From positions 124,001 through 188,000 of the forward strand of contig NZ_JACBYW010000001.1 of the NCBI RefSeq assembly GCF_013408175.1: DNA of 64,000 nt. The letters run 5' to 3'. The position numbers and the translations under genes were made by a program. Shown in pieces: positions 52,960 through 61,776 of the stretch (the stretch's first letter is position 1; each line of letters starts with the position of its first letter). The DNA comes from Actinopolyspora biskrensis. Its GTDB lineage: Bacteria > Actinomycetota > Actinomycetes > Mycobacteriales > Pseudonocardiaceae. The notes under the pieces are model-generated. The model was given only the letters and a program-made list of their open reading frames with translations. It was not told where the DNA came from and made no database searches.

Positions 52960-54195
52960 TCAACCGTCCACGAGGGCTTGGTAGACGAGGGGCTGCAGCT
53001 GGGTGCGGATCGGGTGCGCGCTGGAGGGCATGAGCTGGGTCAGGAACAGCACGGTCAGTTCCTCGACCGGATCCACCCAGAAGGCCGTGCTGGCCATGCC
53101 GCCCCACGCGTACTGCCCCTGGGTGGCGAGCACCTTGGCGGCCTGCGGGGACTCGTTGACCGAGAAGCCGAGACCGAACCCCTTGCCCGCGTTGCTCGTC
53201 TCGGAGAAGGACCCCATGGCGATGTCGGCCAGATCAGCCCCTCCGGGCAGGTGGTTGCGGGTCATGAACCCCACGGTCCGGCTGCCGAGCAGCCGGGTCC
53301 CCTCGAGAGCTCCGCCGCCGAGCAGCATTTGCGTGAACCTGTGGTAGTCGCGAGCGGAGGAGACCAGTCCGCCGCCACCGGACAGCACACGCGGCTGGTG
53401 GCTGCTCACCCGGTTCAGCCGTGTGTTGCGGACGGCCAGGCCGTTCCTGTCCGCGCTGTACAGGGCGGCGAGTCGTTCCAGTTCGGACTCGGGGACCGCG
53501 AAACCGGTGTCGCGCATGTCCAGCGGGTCGAATATGCTCTCCCGGAAGAACTCGTCCAGTGCTTTGCCGCTGATCACCTCGATGACGCGCCCGAGCACGT
53601 CGGTGGCCACCGAGTAGTTCCACGACCGCCCGGGGTCGAACAGCAGCGGCAGTTCGGACCAGGCGGAACAGGCCCCGGCCAGGTCCGTCCCTTCGGGGTA
53701 GCCCGCTTCGAAGCCCCGCTCCCGGTACATCTGGTCCACGGGGTGGATGCGGTGGAAACCGTAGGTGAGCCCGGCGGTGTGGGTGAGCAGGTGCCAGATC
53801 CGGATCGGTTCGGCTGCCGGACGGGTTTGCGGGGCCTCGGCCGGGCCGTTGACGTAGACGCGCGGTTGTGCGAACTCCGGGATGTAGTCGGCCACCGGAT
53901 CGGTCAGCTGGAGAAGGCCCTGTTCGTAGAGCATCATCGCCGCCACCGAGGTGACCGGTTTGCTCATCGAGTAGATGCGGAAGATCGTGTCGCTTTCCAC
54001 GGGGAGCCCGGATTCCACGTCCCGCAGTCCGTGAGTGCGCAGGTAGCCGATCTTGCCGTGCCTGGCGATCAGCACGAGCCAGCCGGGCAGTCTGCCGTCG
54101 GCCACGTACTTCGCGAAGTGGTCCTCGATGCGCTGCAGCCGTTCGGGGGCGAGCCCCACGTCCGCGGGCGCTACCTCGGTTTGCAGTTGCCCCAC
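52960..54195 (-). CDS. Serine hydrolase of the beta-lactamase/transpeptidase (class C, EstB) fold
   Basis: 411 residues without a signal peptide, so cytoplasmic. Active-site SxxK in FRIYSMSKPVTSVAAMM (Ser near residue 77), Tyr motif NYSVATD (YSV, near residue 190), and a C-terminal YAWGGMASTAFW in place of KTG. The WHLLTHTAGLTYGFH and GSRTVGFMTRNHLP segments are typical of EstB-like esterases rather than antibiotic-resistance beta-lactamases. Start ATG 54195. Divergent from DUF5709 across 317 bases. Substrate unknown. Confidence 0.93.
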   Translation of the reverse strand: MGQLQTEVAPADVGLAPERLQRIEDHFAKYVADGRLPGWLVLIARHGKIGYLRTHGLRDVESGLPVESDTIFRIYSMSKPVTSVAAMMLYEQGLLQLTDPVADYIPEFAQPRVYVNGPAEAPQTRPAAEPIRIWHLLTHTAGLTYGFHRIHPVDQMYRERGFEAGYPEGTDLAGACSAWSELPLLFDPGRSWNYSVATDVLGRVIEVISGKALDEFFRESIFDPLDMRDTGFAVPESELERLAALYSADRNGLAVRNTRLNRVSSHQPRVLSGGGGLVSSARDYHRFTQMLLGGGALEGTRLLGSRTVGFMTRNHLPGGADLADIAMGSFSETSNAGKGFGLGFSVNESPQAAKVLATQGQYAWGGMASTAFWVDPVEELTVLFLTQLMPSSAHPIRTQLQPLVYQALVDG

Positions 54196-54512
54196 GCCGA
54201 ACTCCTCTCCGTGCTGTTATGACCACCGATTCCCGCTCGTCGTCGATCTTCGGGCACGCGGGGGCAGGACGCAACGGGCGGCCGCGCGGAGTACGGCCCC
54301 GCTCGCATTCTGCTGCATCCGCGCGGGGGGCGCCGCGTACGCGCGGGACGTTTCGCGCGGAACGCCGGTTTCGTGCTCGCCGGGCCCGATGGCCCGTGAC
54401 TCCGGACCCGCGGCCGGTGCCGTCTTGGGGAGCGGCTGGTTTGACTCGGTGGTTCTCGGGTAATCGGCCGGGTGCGGATGGTACGTGGAGTCCCGACGAG
54501 AAGGGGGCGAGC
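54196..54512. other. Divergent region between the serine hydrolase and DUF5709 genes
   Basis: 317 bases, no supported gene. GAAGGGGGCG lies directly before the DUF5709 start at 54513. No operator was recognised. Confidence 0.45.
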
Positions 54513-55043
54513 ATGTCGGATCCGTTCGACGCGGAGACTCCCTCGGCGGACGAGGTACAGCACGAGGAGGGAACCAGGGACCCTGCCGAGCTTCAGTCGG
54601 CGGGCGATCTGGACGAGGACGAACTGGACACCGACCCGCTGGAGGGCGGTATGGAACCGCCGCAGCGCTGGTCGTCGGTGAGCAGGGACCCTCCGACGCC
54701 GAGTGATCAGTTCGAGGCCGACGACCTGGACGAGCGCCTGGCGCAGCAGCGTCCGGACTTCACCGCTGAGGAGGACACCGGGTCGGTGGGTGAGACCAGG
54801 ACGGTCGATCTGGACGAGTCGGTCGACGAGCGGGCCTCGGCCGAAGTGGCCGACGGGGTGGACGCCGACGAGTACGCCGACCAGCCGGTAGCGGCGGAGC
54901 ACAGCACGGTCGTCGAGCCGGAGCGGACCGAGGAGACCGGCAGGAGTGCTTCCTCGGTCGAGGGATTCGAGGCGGACGAGTCCCGGGTCGTGGACGAGAA
55001 CCCCGAGGAAGACGCCGAACGGGTTGAGGACAGTGGGCGCTGA
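54513..55043 (+). CDS. DUF5709 acidic protein
   Basis: 176 residues from ATG 54513. The protein is unusually acidic throughout (Glu and Asp runs such as LDEDELDTDPLEGG and VDADEYADQPV). The PLEGGMEPPQRWSSV and DDLDERLAQQRPDF pieces are characteristic of actinobacterial DUF5709. Probably intrinsically disordered. It overlaps the next gene start (GTG 55033) by 11 bases, so the two are coupled. Function unknown. Confidence 0.85.
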   Translation: MSDPFDAETPSADEVQHEEGTRDPAELQSAGDLDEDELDTDPLEGGMEPPQRWSSVSRDPPTPSDQFEADDLDERLAQQRPDFTAEEDTGSVGETRTVDLDESVDERASAEVADGVDADEYADQPVAAEHSTVVEPERTEETGRSASSVEGFEADESRVVDENPEEDAERVEDSGR

Positions 55044-55743
55044 ACGAGGGAATCACGGGGCGGGCGCCGCCGAGGGAGAGGTCCTGCTGCCCGCGAGCGG
55101 GAGCGCCTCCGGTGAGCAGCTGGGGGGAGATCTGGCCGGGGTCGACAATCGCGACGGTCTGGTCGTGTTCGTCCACGGCAGCGGTTCCTCGCGGCACAGC
55201 CCGCGGAACAGGGCTGTGGCGACCGGGCTGAACCGGGCCGGGTTCGCCACGCTCCTGATGGATCTGCTCACCCCGACCGAGCACGCCTCGGACGAGCGGA
55301 CGGGCAGGCTGCGTTTCGACATCGAGCTGCTGACCAACCGCGTGTTGGGAGTGCTCGACTGGGTGTCCGAACGCGCCGATCTGAACGCTCGCAGGGTGGG
55401 ACTGTTCGGTGCGAGCACCGGGGCGGCCGCCGCGCTCGGGGCTGTCGCGCGTCGTCCGCGGGCGGCGCGGGCGGTGGTCTCGCGCGGTGGCCGCCCCGAT
55501 CTCGCGCCGGATCGGCCGGAAGACGTGCACACGCCCACCTTGTTGATCGTCGGTGAGCGGGATGCCGAGGTGCTGCGGCTCAACGAGAACTTCGCCCGAA
55601 GAATCCCGGCCGAGCAGGAGGTGCACCGGGTCCCCGGGGCGACGCACCTGTTCGAGGAGGAGGGGGCGTTGGAACAGGTGGGGCAGGCCGCCCGGGCGTG
55701 GTTCACCCACTACCTGTTCGAGCCCTCCTCCACGCCGTCCTGA
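55033..55743 (+). CDS. Dienelactone-hydrolase-like alpha/beta hydrolase
   Basis: 236 residues from GTG 55033 (GAGGACA upstream), overlapping DUF5709. Oxyanion loop FVHGSGSSRHSPRNR, nucleophile elbow VGLFGASTGAAAALG (Ser in G-A-S-T-G near residue 130), Asp in LIVGERDAEVLRLN and His in VPGATHLFEE. Soluble esterase/hydrolase. Similar proteins are often fused or linked to phosphoribosyltransferases; that partner is absent here. Substrate unknown. Confidence 0.9.
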   Translation: MGAERGNHGAGAAEGEVLLPASGSASGEQLGGDLAGVDNRDGLVVFVHGSGSSRHSPRNRAVATGLNRAGFATLLMDLLTPTEHASDERTGRLRFDIELLTNRVLGVLDWVSERADLNARRVGLFGASTGAAAALGAVARRPRAARAVVSRGGRPDLAPDRPEDVHTPTLLIVGERDAEVLRLNENFARRIPAEQEVHRVPGATHLFEEEGALEQVGQAARAWFTHYLFEPSSTPS

Positions 55744-55863
55744 GCGCTCGTTCTCGGGCGCACCCGCCCGGTGCCGTGGTGGCCCGCGTCCTCCGGGTGC
55801 TTTTCGGAGGGGCCTTGCCGTTCACCCGTCTTGCTGCCGCGGGCACAATGGCGGCCAGTATGG

Positions 55864-55877
55864 TTACCGGACGGTAA
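55864..55877. promoter_or_regulatory. Palindromic operator TTACCGGACGGTAA upstream of the 3-hydroxybutyryl-CoA dehydrogenase gene
   Basis: A 14-bp inverted repeat (TTACCG-N2-CGGTAA) ends 76 bases before the start codon. Both six-base arms match the fadA operator at 23849-23862 exactly. This suggests that one regulator controls both acyl-CoA genes. Confidence 0.65.
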
Positions 55878-55953
55878 TCTTTGGATCCGTGGCAGTTGGC
55901 GGGCAGCGGGGCCGTCCTCGCCGCCCGCCGTTCTTCGAGTCGAAGGGACGCGA

Positions 55954-56817
55954 GTGGTGGAGCAGATCCAACGACTGGGGGTCGTGGGCGGCGGCCTCAT
56001 GGGGTCCGGCATCGCCGAGGTGGGCGCCCGTGCCGGGCTCGACGTGGTGGTTTCCGAGGTGGACGACTCGGCCGCGGAGGCGGCGAGTTCGCGGATCCGG
56101 AAATCGCTGGACCGCGCCGTCCGCAGCGGAAAGCTGGAGGAGGGCGACCGGGACGCGGCGCTCGGGCGGCTGCGTTTCGCCACGAGCCTGGCCGAGCACG
56201 CGGACCGGCAGCTGGTCGTCGAGGCCGTGGCGGAGAATCCCGAGGTCAAAAGTTCGGTGTTCGGCGAGCTGGACCGGGTGGTCACGGATGAGGAGGCGAT
56301 ACTGGCCTCGAACACCTCCTCGATCCCGATCGCGCAGCTGTCCGCGGCCACCAACCGCCCGGGCAAGGTGCTCGGTATCCACTTCTTCAACCCGGTCCCG
56401 GTGTTGAAACTGGTCGAGCTGGTCCCCTCACTGGTCACCGAGGAGAACACGGTGGAGCGGGCCGCGGCTTTCGCGGTCGACCAGCTGGGCAAGCAGGCGA
56501 TCCGCGCGCGGGACCGGGCCGGTTTCGTGGTCAATGCCCTGCTGGTTCCGTACCTGCTCTCGGCCGTCAGGATGTTCGAGAGCGGTTTCGCCTCGGCCGA
56601 GGACATCGACAACGGCATGGTGCTGGGGTGCGCCCACCCGATGGGACCGTTGACCCTGGCCGACATGGTCGGGCTGGACACGGTCGTCGCCATCGCCGAC
56701 TCGATGTACGCCGAGTACAGGGACCCGAACCACGCGGCGCCGCCGCTGTTGCGGCGGATGGTAGACGCCGGGCTGTACGGCAAGAAGTCGGGCAGGGGCT
56801 TCTACAGCTATTCCTGA
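55954..56817 (+). CDS. 3-Hydroxybutyryl-CoA dehydrogenase (FadB2/Hbd type)
   Basis: 287 residues from GTG 55954 (GAAGGGACGCGA upstream). NAD-binding RLGVVGGGLMGSGIAEVGARAGLDVVVSEVD near the N-terminus, then EAVAENPEVKSSVFGELD, catalytic His region IHFFNPVPVLKLVELVPS, and C-terminal helices MVLGCAHPMGPLTLADMVGLDTV. Interconverts acetoacetyl-CoA and 3-hydroxybutyryl-CoA. Stand-alone gene, with the same palindromic operator as fadA. A hairpin follows the stop. Confidence 0.94.
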   Translation: MVEQIQRLGVVGGGLMGSGIAEVGARAGLDVVVSEVDDSAAEAASSRIRKSLDRAVRSGKLEEGDRDAALGRLRFATSLAEHADRQLVVEAVAENPEVKSSVFGELDRVVTDEEAILASNTSSIPIAQLSAATNRPGKVLGIHFFNPVPVLKLVELVPSLVTEENTVERAAAFAVDQLGKQAIRARDRAGFVVNALLVPYLLSAVRMFESGFASAEDIDNGMVLGCAHPMGPLTLADMVGLDTVVAIADSMYAEYRDPNHAAPPLLRRMVDAGLYGKKSGRGFYSYS

Positions 56818-56836
56818 GCGGAGTTCCGCAGCGCGC

Positions 56837-56888
56837 CGCCCCCTGTGGCCCAATTTTGCCTATAACTGGACGTTGTCCACAGGGGGCG
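56837..56888. terminator. Hairpin between convergent hbd-like and GntR genes, containing a DnaA-box-like site
   Basis: A perfect 12-bp inverted repeat (CGCCCCCTGTGG at 56837-56848 with its complement at 56877-56888) and 28-nt AT-rich loop lie between convergent stops, fitting a bidirectional terminator. The right arm includes TTGTCCACA (56873-56881), a consensus actinobacterial DnaA box, which may be coincidental. Confidence 0.6.
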
Positions 56889-56929
56889 CGACGAGCGGAG
56901 ACCGGGTCGGTGCCCGAGTGACGTCGTGC

Positions 56930-57637
56930 TCACGGCTCCGTTCGGGTCTCCGCTCCGGCGCTCCCGCCGGAGCTCTGCCCGGGGGCTTGCCGGTCGGTGC
57001 CGACCGTTTCGCGCAACGAATCCACGGCGTGCTGCCGGTGCGCGTGCAACAACCGAACGAGTTCGGCGCCGTCGCGGTCACGTGCGGTCCGCACGATCTC
57101 CTCGTGCTCGTCGAGCACCCTGGAGCGGTTGTCCGCGGAGTTGTAGTACACGGCGCGGTAGGCGTCGGTGGTGTCCCACAGCGTGCGGATCACGCGCATC
57201 AACCGCGGCATCCCGGCAGGCTCCAGCAGGGCGAAGTGGAACCTGCGATTGGCCGCGATCATCTCGACCAGGTCGTCGCGCTCGGCCGCGTCGATCACCG
57301 CGCGGTGCTCCTGCTCGACGCGCTCCAGCTCCGTCGCTCCGTAACGTTCCACCGCCAGGGACGCGGCCTCGGACTCCAGCAACTCGCGCAGCCGGTAGAC
57401 CTCCAGCAGGTCGGTCAGCGAGAGCTCGGTCACCGTGTAACCGCGGTGCGGGCGGTAGACCACCTGCCCCTCGGCCTCGAGGATCTTCAGAGCCTCCCGC
57501 AGCGGCACGCGGCTGACTCCGAGACCGCGAGCCACGCTGTCCTGTCTTATGGGCTGGTTGGGCAGGAGTTCGCGCGCAAGGATCGCCCTGCGCAGCTCGG
57601 CGAGGACGAACTGCTGGGTGGTAGGCGGTCGTGACAT
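56930..57637 (-). CDS. GntR-family (FCD/FadR subfamily) transcriptional regulator
   Basis: 235 residues from ATG 57637 (GAGGATCCG upstream). N-terminal winged helix-turn-helix (LRRAILARELLPNQPIRQDSVARGLGVSRVPLREALKILEAEGQVVYRPHRGYTV) and an all-helical FCD ligand domain with the metal/ligand residues in RELLESEAASLAVE, ANRRFHFALLEPAGMPRLM and DEHEEIVRTARDRD. Divergent from the CoA-transferase operon, with the palindrome TTGGATCCAA (57784-57793) between them. It probably controls the operon in response to an acid substrate. Confidence 0.94.
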   Translation of the reverse strand: MSRPPTTQQFVLAELRRAILARELLPNQPIRQDSVARGLGVSRVPLREALKILEAEGQVVYRPHRGYTVTELSLTDLLEVYRLRELLESEAASLAVERYGATELERVEQEHRAVIDAAERDDLVEMIAANRRFHFALLEPAGMPRLMRVIRTLWDTTDAYRAVYYNSADNRSRVLDEHEEIVRTARDRDGAELVRLLHAHRQHAVDSLRETVGTDRQAPGQSSGGSAGAETRTEP

Positions 57638-57783
57638 CGGATCCTCGTGAGTCGGCGTCGACACGGGTCGATCCCCGGAACCGGACACCCCGAAGCCGTG
57701 TTCCCGGAACTTGACCGATGCGGTCGAGCGGGGGACTCCGCGCATGTTCTGTCCGGGTTGACCGATGACTGCCCGACTGTATA

Positions 57784-57793
57784 TTGGATCCAA
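57784..57793. promoter_or_regulatory. Palindromic GntR-type operator TTGGATCCAA
   Basis: A perfect 10-bp palindrome in the 214-base spacer between the divergent GntR gene and the CoA-transferase gene, of the TTG-N4-CAA type bound by FCD-class GntR proteins. It lies 59 bases before the transferase ATG. Confidence 0.55.
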
Positions 57794-57851
57794 CTTTGCG
57801 TCGATGCAAGCCGTCCAGCCCGGTCGACGAGTGTGGAAAGGTCAGAGCCGA

Positions 57852-59075
57852 ATGACGCGGACGCTGCCGCTGGAGGGAGTGCTGGTCGCCGACTTCAGCC
57901 GGGTGCTCGCGGGGCCCTACGCGACGATGATGCTCGCTGATCTCGGGGCCACCGTCGTCAAGGTGGAACGCCCGGAAACCGGGGACGACACCCGCGCCTG
58001 GGGTCCCCCGTGGACGGATGTGAGCTCCTCGTACTTCGAATCCCTGAACAGGGGGAAGCGCAGCGTCACCCTCGACCTGGCCGTCGAGGAGGACCGCGCC
58101 GCCGCCGTCGAACTCGCCAACAGGGCGGACGTCCTGGTGGAGAACCACAAACCGGGGGCGCTGAAGCGCTTCGGGCTGGACTACCCGGCGCTCAGCGTCG
58201 ACAACCCCGGCCTGCTCTACGCCTCGATCTCCGGGTTCGGCAGCGCCGAAGGGGCGGACCTGGCCGGGTACGACTTCGTGGTGCAGGCGGTGGGCGGCCT
58301 GATGAGCATCACCGGAGACCCGGGCGGCCCGCCGACCAAGGTCGGGGTGGCCGTCGTCGACGTGCTCACCGGCAAGGACGCGGCGCTGGGGATCATGGCC
58401 GCGCTGCGGCAGCGCGAGGCGACCGGACGGGGGCAGCACATCGAGGTCAACCTGCTTTCCAGCCTGCTGTCCGGTCTGGTGAATCAAGCCGGAGGTTTCC
58501 TCGCCACCGGCGAGAGCCCCGAACGCATGGGCAACCGGCATCCGAGCATCGCCCCTTACGAGACCCTGCGCTGCGAGGACGCCCTGCTCGCCGTTGCTGT
58601 GGGCAATGACGAGCAGTTCCGCCGGTTCACGGAGACCCTCGGACTGGTCGGTATGGCCGACGACACGCGGTTCGCCACGAACGCCGAGCGGGTGCGCAAC
58701 AGGGAAGCGCTCGTCGTCGAACTGGAGAACGTGCTCGGGGCCAGGCCCGCCACCGCGTGGCAGCAACGTCTGCGGAGGGTGGGCATAGCCTGCGGACAGG
58801 TCAACGACCTCGCCGGTGCAGTGCGGTACGCGGAATCGCTCGGGCTCGACCCGACGGTCACCCCCGTCGGCGGCGGAACGCCCGGTGTGCGTTTTCCTGT
58901 CGACCTCCCCGGAGCGGCGAGGACCCTTCCGACCGCGCCTCCCGCGCTGGGGGAGCACAACGCCGAAGTGCTCGACTGGCTCTCCCGCCCGTATTCCCAC
59001 CCCCTCGGTGGCCCCGAGCCGGAAACGCGGGTTCCCGACGCGCCCGAGAACGGGCCGAACATCCGAATCTCCTGA
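57852..59075 (+). CDS. CaiB/BaiF family (type III) CoA-transferase, candidate glutarate CoA-transferase
   Basis: 407 residues from ATG 57852. Family III transferase: PLEGVLVADFSRVLAGPYATMMLADLGATVVKVERP (N-terminal CoA site with the catalytic Asp in a later LTGKDAAL-type loop), SLNRGKRSVTLDL, VENHKPGALKRFGLDYPAL, and a C-terminal AGVACGQVNDL-like GIACGQVNDLAGAV. Transfers CoA between an acyl-CoA and a free acid. Followed after 24 bases by a glutaryl-CoA-dehydrogenase-like gene, which points to glutarate as acceptor; this is inference from context. Confidence 0.93.
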   Translation: MTRTLPLEGVLVADFSRVLAGPYATMMLADLGATVVKVERPETGDDTRAWGPPWTDVSSSYFESLNRGKRSVTLDLAVEEDRAAAVELANRADVLVENHKPGALKRFGLDYPALSVDNPGLLYASISGFGSAEGADLAGYDFVVQAVGGLMSITGDPGGPPTKVGVAVVDVLTGKDAALGIMAALRQREATGRGQHIEVNLLSSLLSGLVNQAGGFLATGESPERMGNRHPSIAPYETLRCEDALLAVAVGNDEQFRRFTETLGLVGMADDTRFATNAERVRNREALVVELENVLGARPATAWQQRLRRVGIACGQVNDLAGAVRYAESLGLDPTVTPVGGGTPGVRFPVDLPGAARTLPTAPPALGEHNAEVLDWLSRPYSHPLGGPEPETRVPDAPENGPNIRIS

Positions 59076-59099
59076 TTTCGTTCTTGGAGGATGGAGCAG

Positions 59100-60290
59100 A
59101 TGAACGCAGGAAAACGCCCCGACTTCGACCCGCGCGACCCGATCGGGATCGACGACGAGCTCAGCACCGAGCAACTGGCCATCAGGGACAGCGTTCGCGC
59201 GTTGTGCCGGGACCGCGTACGGCCGTACGTGGCCGACTGGTTCGAACGCGGCGAGCTTCCCCGGGCCCGTGAGCTGGCTCGGGAACTGGGTGAGCTCGGA
59301 GTGCTCGGTATGCACCTGGACGGGTACGGGTGCGCGGGGATGTCCGCCGTGGACTACGGGGTGGCCTGCGAGGAGCTCGAGGCCTGCGACTCCGGGCTGC
59401 GTTCGCTCGTCTCGGTGCAGGGGTCGCTGGCCATGTTCGCGATATGGCGCTGGGGCTCGGAGGAGCAGAAGCAGCACTGGTTGCCGAGGATGGCCGCGGG
59501 CGAGGCCATCGGCTGCTTCGGCCTGACCGAGCCGGATCACGGCTCGGACCCCTCCTCGATGCGGACCTCGGCACGCAGGGACGGCTCGGACTGGGTGCTC
59601 AACGGGCGCAAAATGTGGATCACCAACGGGACGATCGCCGACGTGGCCGTCGTCTGGGCCCGCACCGAAGAGGGCATCCGCGGTTTCGTGGTCCCGACCG
59701 ACGCACCGGGGTTCGCGGCACCGGAGATCGAGCACAAGCTGTCCCTGCGCGCCTCGATAACCAGCGAACTCGTGCTCGACGACGTCCGGCTTCCCTCCGA
59801 GGCGGTGCTGCCGGAGGCCGTGGGACTGCGCGGGCCGCTGAGCTGCCTGAACGAGGCGCGCTACGGAATCGTGTGGGGAGCCAACGGGGCGGGGCGCAGC
59901 TGTCTGGAAACGGCGCTGGAGTACTCGACCACCCGCGAGCAGTTCGGCAAGCCCCTGGCGGGGCACCAGCTGACCCAGTCCAAGCTCGCGGACATGGCCG
60001 TGCGGGTGCAGAACGGACGACTGCTCGCGCTGCACCTCGGCAGGCGCAAGGACGCGGGGACTCTGCTCGCCCAGCAGGTCAGCTTCGGCAAGCTGGACAA
60101 CGTGCGCGGTGCTCTCGAAGTCGCGCGCACCGCCAGGACCCTGCTCGGTGCCAACGGCATCTCGATGGAATACCCCATCATGCGCCACATGACCAATCTG
60201 GAGTCGGTGCTCACCTACGAGGGCACCTCCGAGATGCACGCGCTGACCATCGGCGCGGCCCTGACGGGAGTGGACGCCTTCCGGGGGTGA
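59100..60290 (+). CDS. Acyl-CoA dehydrogenase, glutaryl-CoA dehydrogenase-like
   Basis: 396 residues from ATG 59100. GGAGG ends 9 bases before this ATG; an ATG at 59091 directly abuts the GGAGG and is disfavoured. FAD acyl-CoA dehydrogenase with CFGLTEPDHGSDPSSM, WITNGTIADVAVVWAR and the catalytic base Glu in LTYEGTSEMHALTIG (near residue 375). RYGIVWGANGAG and the C-terminal AKTARTLLGANGISMEYP-type block resemble GcdH. Would convert glutaryl-CoA to crotonyl-CoA and CO2. Second gene of the candidate operon. Confidence 0.9.
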   Translation: MNAGKRPDFDPRDPIGIDDELSTEQLAIRDSVRALCRDRVRPYVADWFERGELPRARELARELGELGVLGMHLDGYGCAGMSAVDYGVACEELEACDSGLRSLVSVQGSLAMFAIWRWGSEEQKQHWLPRMAAGEAIGCFGLTEPDHGSDPSSMRTSARRDGSDWVLNGRKMWITNGTIADVAVVWARTEEGIRGFVVPTDAPGFAAPEIEHKLSLRASITSELVLDDVRLPSEAVLPEAVGLRGPLSCLNEARYGIVWGANGAGRSCLETALEYSTTREQFGKPLAGHQLTQSKLADMAVRVQNGRLLALHLGRRKDAGTLLAQQVSFGKLDNVRGALEVARTARTLLGANGISMEYPIMRHMTNLESVLTYEGTSEMHALTIGAALTGVDAFRG

Positions 60291-60579
60291 ACGCCCCTCG
60301 CGGGCGGTTACGCCACGCAACCAGCTGGCGGGGTCCCGTCAAGGCCTGGTGCGCCCGTTCGGCCGTGGCAGCTCGCCGTGTTCTTCGGCGCGGCGGCGCC
60401 GAAACGCACCGTCCCGGAAACCGGCACCGCCGCGAGAGGTTCCGCCGGGCAACCGTCCAGTCAACCTGAGCGGAGCTCTCAACAGTACGGCGAGGGATCG
60501 GTCACTGCTCCGTTCGGAGGTGGGCCCTCGGGTGCTATGACGCGGTGGGCCCGGAGTCGACCGAACGGCAGGTGCGGTG

Positions 60580-61776
60580 ATGGTCAGAGTTCCCGCGAGC
60601 GCGGCCGCGCGTACCGCGTACGGCCCCGGACGCGTGGTTCCGGCGGTCTCGGGAGTGGTCACCGTCGGCATACTTCCGGTGTTCCTCGTGGGAGGGCTCG
60701 GGGTGCAGCTGCAGGAGCGGCTCGACTTCGGGCCTGCCGTCCTCGGTCTGGGGGTCGCGGGCTTCTTCGCGGTCGCGGCCCTCTGCTCACGTCCCATGGG
60801 GTGGGTGGCCGAACGGATCGGGACGGTCACCTCGCTGCGGGTGGCCGCCACGGGCAGCTCGCTGTGTCTGCTGGGAACGGCCGTGGCACCGAACCGGTTC
60901 TGGCTGTTGGCGGTGCTCTGGCTCGCGGGGCTGCCGAACGCTCTCGGGCAGCCCGCCTCGAACTCGTTGATCGCCCGGTGCGTGCCCCTGCGCCACCGGG
61001 CCACGGCTTTCGGGATCAAGCAGGCCGCCATCCCCACGGCCACTCTCCTGTCCGGAGTGGCCGTGCCGACCGTCGCGCTGACGCTCGGTTGGCGCTGGGC
61101 GTTCGCGATGGCGGCGTTCGTCGGAGTGTGCGTCGTGCTGCTGTTGCCGGTTCGGGTGCGCTCGGAACAGCCCTCCGGGGCCGCCTCCACCGGAGGACGA
61201 GGCGGTTCCCCGGGGCGGGGAGTGCTGCTGTTGATCGCGACGGCCGCCGGGCTCGGATCGGCGGCGGCCAACTCACTGGGCTCCTTCGTGACCACCACGG
61301 GTGTGCACGTGGGGTTCACTCAGGCCTCCGCCGGCATGGTGCTGGTCGTGGGTTCCGCAGTGGGGCTCTGCATGCGGCTGGCGGTGGGGGTGCTGACCGA
61401 CCGCAGGAACCCCGATCCGATCGTGCTGATCACGTTGATGCTGGTGATCGGTTCCGCGGGGTTCGCCCTCATGGCGTTCCCGGTCCCGCTCGTCTTCCCG
61501 CTGGGAGCCGTGATCGGTTTCGGAGCGGGGTGGGCCTGGCCGGGGCTGCTCAACTTCGCCGTGGCGGCGCTGTACCCCGGGCGCGTGGCCGGGGCCACCT
61601 CGATCAGTCAGACCGGGGTCTACATCGGTGGCAGCAGCGGACCGCTGCTGTTCGGAGTGCTGGCCTCTCACGCGGGTCTGTCCGCGGCGTGGATGGCCGC
61701 GGGGGGTGTCGCCGTGCTCGGCGCCGTGCTGCTGTGGCTCGCCAGGAGGAGCGTCGCGGCGGAGCGCTCCGGCTGA
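60580..61776 (+). CDS. MFS transporter
   Basis: 398 residues from ATG 60580 (GTG 60577 is in frame just before). Twelve transmembrane helices. The motif-A-like loop SRPMGWVAERIGTVTSLRVAA follows helix 2, and the second half repeats a similar pattern (MRLAVGVLTDRRNPDPIVL). GATSISQTGVYIGGSSGPLLFG is typical. Downstream of gcdH by 290 bases; possibly imports the acid used by the two preceding enzymes. Its 3' half is overlapped on the opposite strand by the extended frame of the next gene. Confidence 0.9.
   Translation: MVRVPASAAARTAYGPGRVVPAVSGVVTVGILPVFLVGGLGVQLQERLDFGPAVLGLGVAGFFAVAALCSRPMGWVAERIGTVTSLRVAATGSSLCLLGTAVAPNRFWLLAVLWLAGLPNALGQPASNSLIARCVPLRHRATAFGIKQAAIPTATLLSGVAVPTVALTLGWRWAFAMAAFVGVCVVLLLPVRVRSEQPSGAASTGGRGGSPGRGVLLLIATAAGLGSAAANSLGSFVTTTGVHVGFTQASAGMVLVVGSAVGLCMRLAVGVLTDRRNPDPIVLITLMLVIGSAGFALMAFPVPLVFPLGAVIGFGAGWAWPGLLNFAVAALYPGRVAGATSISQTGVYIGGSSGPLLFGVLASHAGLSAAWMAAGGVAVLGAVLLWLARRSVAAERSG

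Noticed and set aside
57078-60320. A 1080-codon open frame on the minus strand across the CoA-transferase and dehydrogenase genes
   Set aside because: High-GC shadow frame antisense to two well-supported enzymes; residue composition (Arg, His, Gln, Gly-rich) has no family features.
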